Assembly: GCA_037447655.1 (NCBI GenBank)
Contig: JBBHKE010001626.1
Coordinates: 188,001-237,081, forward strand
From: Zygnema cylindricum
Lineage: Eukaryota; Streptophyta; Zygnematophyceae; Zygnematales; Zygnemataceae
Direction: 5' to 3'
Length of the DNA: 49,081 nucleotides
Numbering within the stretch: position 1 is the first letter of the stretch; the number at the start of each line of letters is the position of its first letter. The notes beneath the pieces were generated by a model that was not told the origin of the DNA, searched no databases, and saw only the letters and a list, made by a program, of their open reading frames with translations. The position numbers and the translations under genes were made by a program. This document shows positions 34,701 to 44,417 of the stretch, in pieces.

Positions 34701-37700
34701 ATTTTGGGGAGAACCCATTCCCTCTTTACAAATAATTAGAAAGTCGTCTTCTTGCCCGTTGTTGGCTGCAGATTTGATTTCTCCTTCTGTAAATACCCGT
34801 TTGTTTACAACACTGAAAGCAAAAGTCGCATACTACACCTTGATTCAAGCTCACAAATGAGCCATCAATTTGAAGATGCCTTGTTGCGTTCTTTTTTTCT
34901 TGGAGGAGGATTGCCCTTCAATGTCATTCGGATTCGACGGGACCATCTTATTCAGGATGCAATTTCACAGGTGAGTCATTGGCACCAAAAGAAATGACTC
35001 TGCTTCGTTTTTCTCATGGCAAGTTCTAGAGTTTTGTTAGATTCACCTGCATGAAGTGTGCAAAGTTATTTGTTTCTTTAATTAATTCTTCGTTTTTTTT
35101 CCTAGTAGTTGAGTACTTTTTCCGTTGACTCGCACTTAGAGGGTTGATTGCTCCTTGCACGGTTTGTTTGCGTTTTATATTGGAGTTTCTCGTGATAGGT
35201 TATTGTGTATTCTGGCTCCACAGGTGCAAAGACGACCAGAGGACCTGAAAAAGCCACTTAAGGTATGTTATCATGTCACCTAGGTTATGCATACTGTCTC
35301 TCTTCTTCAGAGGTTGCAGCTTTGCATTAACATTCCGTCATTGTCATCATCATTAAATTTATCGTCCATCAACGGCCCAGTCATTGCATTTATCGGTTCC
35401 TCCTCGTCCATTATTCCATACAATTGGTCATGTACATGGGTTTGTTCTAGTTTCTGCCTGTTGCCAGACCTATTGGGATTCAAAGTGCTGGCAATCGTGC
35501 GTGAGACAGGAGGAAAATGCCAAATATAAGTTTTCTGTAATTGTTTTGTCGACGTGAATGTATGTTTTTTCTGATAGTATACTTTGTAAACCAAAAGTAT
35601 TGGGAAAATTTCAGGTTCAATTCGTGGGCGAGGACGGGGTGGACGAGGGAGGTGTTCAGAAAGAGTTTTTCCAGCTTACTCTTAGAGAAATTTTTGACCC
35701 AAAGGTGAAGCTCAATATCTATACTATACTCCACACTGATCGTGGAAAAAACTATGGTCCACACTGAACCTGTGACGGAACAGAAATCGTAAAGCCCAGA
35801 CTGATTATGATGGATTGTAATGAAAGACATGAGTAAGGGTGCTCCTTAAACATAAGAAATGGGTTAGACGCATCCATTTTGAGATTACTAGGAATACTGC
35901 AATTGTTGGATACATAAGTAAAACATGCAGAATTAAATAGAGATGATGGCCTATCCAGAAACTACCAGCGATTGCATTACATAGGCTTGTCTTGATCCAT
36001 TCGCTGGACGCATGACAATGGACCACAAATGAATGCACGTGAATTATTCTATGTTTGCCTTGTACGGACTAAGAAGCATTTACATATTCTGTTGTAATGG
36101 AGGCACAGTTTCTTACACATCGGTGGAAATTGGTATAGATATTTAAGGGGAAAAAAATCGACAATTTTTAAAGGGCTAGTGAACTTGCTTCCCCCCTGTA
36201 TTATTGCAAACTCACTATGTTTGAAAGTCGTGTTGTTCCCATTTGTGCTCCTCCAGTCATTATTAAGTTGAGATTGAGTCTTGTAAATATTTTTCTGGTT
36301 ACCAACTGTTTAAGTGGGTCTGTGAACCAGTGGGTCCCTCGGGATGAGTACCACAATGGAAATCCTTCAACCCATCCAGCAGTTTGAAGCTCAAACCACT
36401 CGTGATGTGATGTGGGGTTTGTGAGCAGTATGGCATGTTTTCATACAATGAAGAAACAAGGCAATATTGGTTCCACTCAAGCCTCCTGGAAATGCATCTG
36501 GAATATGAACTTATTGGAATGGTTGTGGGCCTTGCTATATACAACGGTCACATTTTGGAGCTCCGCTTTCCCACAGTTATCTACAAGAAACTCCTAGGAG
36601 CCACCTGCGACTTCAAAGATTTAGCAGAGGTAAACAATTTGATCCTGCGTAAAAAAGATTTGGTGTCGTTTAAACATGACCAGAACTGGATCTTCTTGGC
36701 AATGCTTGGTGTACAAGGGCTCTCCTTCTGCATGACAAAGCGAGAGAACACTTATGTTAATTAAGTGAAATGCACCCAAAAAATTCTCCGGGGAACTAGG
36801 AAAACTTCTATTTAAATAATTGTGAATCAGAAATGTGTTTTTTGAGCAAGCTATGTTTGATCCAGATTTTGTTTTTTATCATATCCCTTCACTTTCAGGT
36901 AGAATGGATTTCTGATTAGAGGATTGGTGTGTCATCCGTCCATCATCTGCATTCAATGTTGAACTTGGCTTCTAGTTTGTTTCGTAGTGCACTGGCAACT
37001 GTGAATTAATTGCAAGACCGTCCCTCAATGCTCTATTTTGAGTTAATGACATAGGGTTAGGGGTTTGATTATCTTCCAGGTTGATCCATCAATGGCCAAG
37101 GGTCTGAATGACCTGCTGAACTTTCAGGGGGATGTGCAGGTGAGAGACTGAAACACCTTCTGTCCTTTGCTATGAAATCCACATTAAAGGCATTCCCGGT
37201 AGACTTCGTAGTACACAGCCGTAACGCTGTCTGAAGTTGGTTGTCTTACTCATCTTCAAACTTGAACAAGCATCTACAGTTTTCTAGTAGATTTTTCACT
37301 CATTCTTAAATGTGTCTTCCACTTCACCTTTTTTTGAGTTTTTTCCAACTGGTAGGACTTTTTTTTAGTCTGGCGATTTGTAATCTGAAAGTGTTTTCTT
37401 TTAGTGTTTAGGTGAAGTCCCCTTGAAGGCTTAAGCCGGTATTTAGGCTTTCACTTCAATGTGAGTGTTTTCTCAATGTGCAAGTGATGCAGTGAGAACG
37501 TAAGTTTTTCGAGCAGGGGAATGGTGGCAAATTTTTTTTTTTCCCCTGCCCTTATGTGCTCGTGGTTGTGAATGTTAATAACAGTGTTCAATGTGGTTAT
37601 GTCTTGCCAGGAAGTATATATGAGGAACTTTCAAATTTCGGTATGCTATATGGTTGACCAAATTAGCACAGTCGACCTAAAGGAAGGAGGCGGCGATATT

Positions 37701-40700
37701 CCTGTGACTGCCAAGAACAGGAAGGAATATGTAGAACTCTGCGTAGATGTGAGAGGCTGCCAGTCAATCTCACTTGCATGCCCATTTTCTCATCATGTGG
37801 TTTCTTATTTTTTTTAAAGTGCCTTTTCTTTGCGAGGGTCCAATGCTCTTTTTTTTATATCATCTTTGCGTATTAAAAGGCTGGAAGGCTGCCTATCTTT
37901 GTCGAATGTATGCAGTACTACCTTAATAAGTCCATTGAACAGCAATTCAATGCCTTTTCCAAAGGTTTCCATCGAGTCTGTGGCGGACCCATTCTGCAAA
38001 TATTTCATCCAGAGGAATTGGAGCTGTTGATTTGTGGCAGTACGGTTCTTGACTTTGAGGCTTTGTAAGTTGTACTTTGGCAGCTTTGCGAAGCTTTGCA
38101 ATGTGGAAGCTTAGGCAACCTATGGGCTCTAGTTTCACGTTCTTGAACTCTGTGAATTTCTCAAGTTGTCCTGTCATTCCAATGCCAGAGCCTCTGACTG
38201 CTCGGTCACAGCTCTTGGAATGCTCACTGTAGCGAATAGAATCCATTACTTCACTCTAATCCCGATATTGTCCACGGCCTGCTATTGAGGGAGGAAAGGA
38301 GTTTAAAAAATGGGAAGAATTGGAGCAATTATTGTTGTTTCTCATTGGCTCATTACTCTCTCGAGAATTTAACCCAATAACAGGGCAAAAATGTGAAGTA
38401 TGGATAAAAATGTTTGGTAAATAGTACTGGATAATTTAACGGTGCGTGATCACATTATGGTGCAAATTAACCTAAAGTTAATTGTGAACAAATGCAAAAA
38501 GGGAGGAGCAAATTGCAGAAATGTGACGGAGATCCTTTGCAGGTGCAAGTCGTTTGAGCACGTATCATTACTGAGGGTAATTTTTTTGCCCTTATAAATC
38601 AAGGGTAAACTTCTCACTGCTCTTGGTTACGGTACAAATACTTCCGGGTTACCATACGAATTATTTCTGTTCCTGTACCATAGGCGTAAGACAACAGCTG
38701 TGTAAATACTGTTTTTCTGTTGTTATGTGCTTTTATGTGAATGGCTTGCAGGGAGAAGTCCACCCGATATGAAGATGGGTACACAGAGGAGTCACAAATA
38801 ATAAAAGATTTCTGGCAGGTAAGGGCAAATCAATGTGTCAATGTAGAGATGTTCGTATAGAATTTGAACAAGAGATCCTAGAGCCACAATATCGTGAGAC
38901 TGACATTTTCTGCTGTCTTTCCTATTGTTTTGTGCTGGAGGCTGATACTTTGTAGCGGCAAAAGAAGGCTGTCAGGGAGTGCACTCACTTATAGGCATTC
39001 AATGACAGATCACCTTATGCCATTGAGAATGGACTTTGATAAGCATTCAATGAACAATTTTTTATTCCTTCCGTTGGTTTGATGGTCATAATATCGTGCT
39101 CTGCCTATTGAATCTATCATTTTATTTGATGTGTTTCAGTAGACGTTTTTTGTAAGAAGGATAGTTCTTAACTATAGCCTCGTTTGATGGGAACCTGGTT
39201 TAGTCAGTTGATTTCGTTACTGGTGGCTGAGTTTGGCTGTTCAAATCAAGCAGAAGAAAGCTCTATAACTATCAGTTATGTCACGGTGTAATTATAGAAC
39301 ACTAGTTTCTCGCTTGGAGCAGCTTCTAACATCTTAATAAAGGAAGACTGCTGCACACAAAACTTCCCTAGTGTCGTTTTTTGCAGTCTGAAGTGGACTT
39401 CGCCTTTCTTGCCAGAGCTGTTGGATCACTGACTGTTGTGTGATGTGGGTCTATTTTATGAGGAAGAAACCCCGGCATTCGATTTCTGCTCCATATTTTT
39501 TCTTCGTGTTCCCTTTCTGCTGTTGCAGGTGGTACACAGCCTGTCGGAGGAGCAAAAGAAGCGGCTCCTTTTTTTTGCCACAGGAAGTGATCGAGTGCCT
39601 ATTAAAGGGCTCGCAGACCTGCCTTTTGTCATATCTCGAAACGGTGGGCTATTATTACCTATGTGTCAATTATGTTTTGGGGATTTGTGCTAAACATGTA
39701 GCGGAGATGTACTCGTTTTGGTCTGTTTTTGGTGTCTGCATGTTAGTTTTCTTTTCATGCTTTTGTTCTCTAAAGGACCTTAAAAAACGCTAATCATCCA
39801 TTTTCAATCGCAGGAACACTCGCAAATGAAAGCATGTAAGCTTGCATTGGCGAGGCTAGGATGGACGCAAATGTATTGTTTTATTGGTTGACTTTTGCGT
39901 CACTGTCTACTATTGTGTCCCTTCAGGTCCCGACTCCGAGAGGTTACCAACATCACATACATGTTTTAACCACCTTCTCCTGCCAGAATACAACAGCTTG
40001 GAAAAAGTAAGTTCTGGTCGATTTTGTCCCTACCTTTTCACATTGAAAGAGAAACAACAGATGAAGAAACGAGAGATGGCTAATGTATGGCCACCCGTCG
40101 CAGTCACTGTCACTTATGTCTCAGCTCTTGAAAATTTGCTATTTTCAAGTCAGCCATTTACAATTTGGAAAAAGACGCTTTCTTGAGGATGGTAAGCGCA
40201 GTAATTTATGATGCATATCTCTGTTTCCGTAGTTTATTCCCCCAATCATCCACGTAAAGTTGACGCTGTCGTTTTTACTGTGCAGATGAAGGACAGACTG
40301 CTTCTTGCAATAAATAATGCTGAAGGATTTGGCCTTATCTGAATAATGAGCATGCAGATACTGAACGAATAACTGCAGAACTTTGTTCTCCGTCCTTGGT
40401 CTGGAGTATTCTGAGTCATGGATAGTCTTGTGTCTTACATTACAACGAACGTACTTTTGAACATCACAAAGGTCGTAGTGTCAATAATACGTGCAACGTT
40501 TCTTGTGGAGGCCATTTCTGATGGCAAATCGTATGTCCGAGCCCAACATCCTAGACCCCAAGATGTACAGAAGTTTTTTTTTTTTTAAATCTCTCTTTTC
40601 TTTTTGCTATACAGAAGTGTTAAGCATGGACTATGGCTTGTCTGAATCGACAGCCTATATAGAGGTTCTAATGGTATTGATACATGAGTAGTTTTGCTGT

Positions 40701-41772
40701 ATTGTATGTACAGGAAGGGGAATATATGTTACCATTTGCTGTCCATGTTTTCTATCAATAACCATGATGAACAATAGTAATATGAGGGGTACCTTAAACT
40801 AAGCTGGGTCCATGTTTTTAAAAGGAAACCATGGTAAACAATAGGAACATGTGGGTATCTTAATATCAGTGGTCACATTTTTTCTTTGGAAGTCTTTCAT
40901 GACTGCCATCTGCTTTGCAAAGTTTGGGACGAATGAGAGACTGACTCCTGTGTAGATCTACCGTACATCTTGCGCCTGGGATTTGTTTTGGGACAGGTCT
41001 AAAACTTGAAAGGGGACTGATTTATGTAATGGAAGTCATAGGGTAGGACAAAACACTGAAAGTTTGTGCTAATAGCTAAACTTCCAACTTTGAAAAAGTA
41101 GAGTTTGCGCTCTTTATGTATGAAACTCCAATAATGGCAGGAGAGGAAAAATATTTATTGGAGTCGTGTTGTTTAGAACGAGATTGTAGGAATAGCATAG
41201 GTGTTATCGTGTCAACTTCTTTCTGGGGAAGAGTGGACATCTTCCCTTTTTGTCTTCAAGGGCCATGACTTCAACCTATGGGTGTGAAGTGGCACCAATT
41301 GAAGAGTAAGGTTCGACGTGACAAGCAATGCCATGTCGGGGAATGGTCTGGGAAGACTCTAATTTGTGGTAAATAATTTCTAGCGTATTGAAAATCCAAC
41401 TGGCATAAAGACGTAAGGGAATACAAGAAAAACAAAAGAAAGGGTGTATTCCCAGAACTGGCCCTCATAGAGCTTCATGAGGGCCTGGCTCCTTATAAAG
41501 AATGGGGGTATTTACACGGTTGTACAGGAACCATGGTCTTCAAGGAAGTACCTCAATTCCCTTCGGGGGAAGCAACCTTTACGCTCTTGGCCCTTCAAGC
41601 CCCTTGAGAGATCCTGATCTTGGTGTCTGCCCCCTCCGACGTGTTCTCACCTTCACTAGAAACGAGAGGGGAATAAACCGTGTGCACTAGAGAAAACAGC
41701 TTGCTCGAGTCTTCTCGATATTCAAACACTTCTTGCTCCATTCTTCCGCCTGTCTCTCGAAGTCGGTCCTCC
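31787..41772 (+). repeat. Segmental duplication, right part, copy B (partner 13178-23143)
   Basis: No difference from copy A was found in 31787-40099 (8,313 bp). From 40100 onwards there are many, including a T-run change at about 40574 and an extra segment of about 38 bp near 41066-41103. Homology ends inside the minus-strand coding remnant, near 41772. Confidence 0.92.
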
Positions 41773-43173
41773 AATACCTTCTCAAACATTGGGGAGATGT
41801 GAAGTTGCCTTTCACTCGCATCTCAAAAGTAAGTGGCGGTTCCATCGCTTGGTCAAATGTCCAAGATAGAGGGAGAGGAAACTCATCCACACTATTTAAC
41901 ACCTCATTGATGGTTTTCTCATCATTTGTGAGGGTTCCCCAATCTGGTTTTTCCTTGTGGAATTTTTTTTGTTCCGTCGATCATTCCTAAGGGTCTTGGG
42001 ACATTAGCTCTACATCCCTTAGTGGCTCATGTCGCACCTCTCAAAGAGGCAATCCCTTGTGGTCCTATCGACATCCGTTATGATTATGTTCGATCGACGA
42101 TGCTTGCCCATTCATCGTTAGCTACCCCCTCATCTACTTTAACGAAAGGTTGAGCATGTAGTGCGTAGCTTGGCATCCATTTTGCGGCATCTCCACGTCT
42201 ATGTCTTCCCCGTAAGCACCCTCTCCGAGATCCCTCTAGATGGGGCTCTCAAGACTAGTCTTCACCCGCTTCTCAACATCTGTGCAACGTGTAAGGTACA
42301 ATGGTTCAAATTTGCGGGGCCGAACATATATGGAGGCACTCATAGAACTATCACAACCCTAATTTTGTCAACAACCTGTTTCGATGCACCAAGTTCATGG
42401 AAATGGTGCCCCCGAAACCAAGGACTTTAACACAGGGGGTTGTGCTCCGAAGTTATCGTAACAAGGGCCTACGGTTGAGCCAACGGGTTTGTGGCCTTAA
42501 TATTACTCCTTCAATACTTGAACCATAGGCAATCTTTCATAGTGAGCGACAGTGTCCATTTACTTCGGTGCTCATATAGAGAGTAACAAACCGTATGTCA
42601 TGACTCGGTGAGAGATGCGATTGCGTCTCTTGGCGCGTCGAAGCGGGATATACTCTCAAACATGAGGTTTCCCATATACACCCCACTCGTCCTAAGTCTC
42701 GAGGTCTTTAAAATGTTCATGTTGACTTGGTTTTCCGCCATGGTGGTAGGAGGACCCTCAATGATGTGTCCGCATCGATTCAACGGGGACAAAATTTTCT
42801 TCTCGTGTGAAAATACGTATAGGCATGGGACTCGGGATGGAGCAACTTGTAAGGAACGTGATTACACTTACGGGGACAAACCAATTTGTCTTCTTTGCGG
42901 TGGAGATTTTAGGATCTCTTGACATGTCATTCAACAACTTTGTTTGCGAATGTGCGCTTAAAAGTTTTAAATCTAGAGGACCAACGAGTCCTCCTTTGGG
43001 TCTTCTAACTTTTTTACTGTCAACGTCAATGGGTGGCCCTTCAACAAGTTCAGACCGAGGGCTTCATTCGTCGAAGCCCTCCACCGAAGCACGGTACAGA
43101 TGTGAACCGCAGTCTTCGAGATCTTCCACCTTGTTACCCGGTCCAAATGTACGACTTTCACGGTAGTGGACAC
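41595..43173 (-). pseudogene. Decayed minus-strand coding remnants, unclassified
   Basis: Several stretches in different frames look protein-like: RLRETGGRMEQEVFEYREDS (41595-41789), a stretch ending FEMRVKGNFTSPQCLRRYW (41687-41960), NMNILKTSRLRTSGVYMGNL (42598-42792) and WKISKTAVHICTVLRWRAST (42973-43173). They are separated by frameshifts and stops. A transposable-element origin is likely, but no reverse transcriptase, integrase or transposase motif was recognised. The first part is shared with the copy A flank. Confidence 0.35.
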
Positions 43174-43518
43174 TAGCTTGTTAAGGTAATGGGTAGTCTT
43201 TTGGTGTTGGTTATTTTTTGATGCGGGTATTCCATAATTAAGTTGGTTGGTTTATGGTTTAGTTGGCGTTTCTAGTTTGTTTAATAGTTTAGACTTAAAC
43301 TCATTTTTTGGTATGTTCTAGTGTTTTTTTATTTTTCTCGTCTCTCCTTTGAACTCTTATCGTTTTTCCATCGGGAGCTTCGAAGTAAAGTTCATATCCC
43401 ATCATTTCTTAGGACAGGCTTATTTTGCTACGATGGCGATTTACCCCAAGCCATTCAACCAAATACGTGTAACATTTTACACATTCAATTTTTGGTATAC
43501 AATACTAGGCATTAAATG

Positions 43519-43974
43519 TAGTGTTGTTTATCGGTAGCCATTTGCCGATAACCGATATGTACCTTTTTTTGACCTACCGGTAACCGATATATTGGTCTGG
43601 TATATCGGTAACGGAGTTATTGCGATGTAAAACCGATATATCCCGATAAATTACCAATAATTATCGGGCCCGATAGTTATCGACGGTTCAGACCTTACAC
43701 TTGTACTGTTTTGTAAGGAAGTAGGGAACGGATTGTCATACGTGGCATGCCATATTATATAATGTATAAAATATAATACAATATAGCATAAATTACTATG
43801 ATATAGTAATACAATGCATAGTAATAGTAATCCAATACCATATTTTTTACAACTTATCGGCGATAGAAAAATTGTTGATTCCGGAGCGATATAGTGGGAC
43901 CCCCACCGTTCGATAACCGATAATTATTGGTATCGGTTTTATCGCGAGAAGTTTTGATCCGATGCATAACACTA
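43519..43974. mobile_element. Second hAT-like non-autonomous element with 8-bp target duplication
   Basis: The terminal inverted repeats TAGTGTTGTTTATCGG (43519-43534) and ccgatgcataacacta (43959-43974) match at 13 of 16 positions. The flanks attaaatg (43511-43518) and atcaaatg (43975-43982) form an 8-bp target duplication with one mismatch. Subterminal regions are full of ccgata/tatcgg motifs on both strands. About 456 bp, no coding capacity. Its TIR differs from that of the 23.6-kb element, so it is a separate family. Confidence 0.68.
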
Positions 43975-44157
43975 ATCAAATGCCATGATTTTCTGTCTAT
44001 GCCGGCTACCGTACAGCTGAACAACTTGAAACTTTGAAAGGCTCACGAGAAAGCGGTCATAGAAGTCTAAAGTATTTTATCCGTACTTTTGATCTATTGT
44101 TTCAATACACAAAATTTCGATTACATCTCCGCACTGTATTCCGGCATAGACACATTG

Positions 44158-44235
44158 ATTCGAAGTTCAAAGTTCCGAGTTCCAAAGCACCAAAGCTCCA
44201 AAGTTTCAAAGTTTGAAGTTTTCAGAGTCCAAGCT
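44158..44235 (+). repeat. Degenerate approximately 10-bp minisatellite
   Basis: About seven imperfect repeats of a (t)ccaaag(t/c) unit lie about 200 bp upstream of the F-box gene start codon. The remaining 43983-44417 interval shows no other feature. Confidence 0.5.
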
Positions 44236-44417
44236 TCTGACAGAGAAGGTGGCATGTTTTACCGGAGTGGACAATACCTCCAGTATTTTTAATGTGTCAG
44301 TAACCTATTAGCTCCATCGCATGATTATAGCGTGTGAACAGTACTGCACTTGTGCTTCATCTTGTCCATCTGTTGCCATACCGTACCTTGTCCTCCGGTC
44401 CACTGTTGAACTCAAAA

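Larger units (their letters stand above)
30263..40342 (+). pseudogene. UBE3A-type HECT ligase copy B, 5'-truncated and internally deleted
   Basis: The exons are those of copy A shifted: 30263-30342, a 5' remnant of the next exon ending at 31774, then 32436-32545, 32881 onwards, 33203-33436, 34772-34970, 35224-35262, 35615-35704, 36429-36629, 37080-37139, 37611-37748, 37916-38064, 38752-38818, 39529-39643, 39927-40006 and 40286-40342. The HECT block is intact, with the catalytic Cys codon at 39962-39964. The start exon and 96-nt exons are absent. A deletion fuses VKQPPDGLS to intron sequence, where the frame stops after about 60 codons. Splicing 30342 directly to 32436 would mismatch phase. 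A truncated protein from an internal start cannot be excluded, but a full-length ligase is not encoded. Confidence 0.8.
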
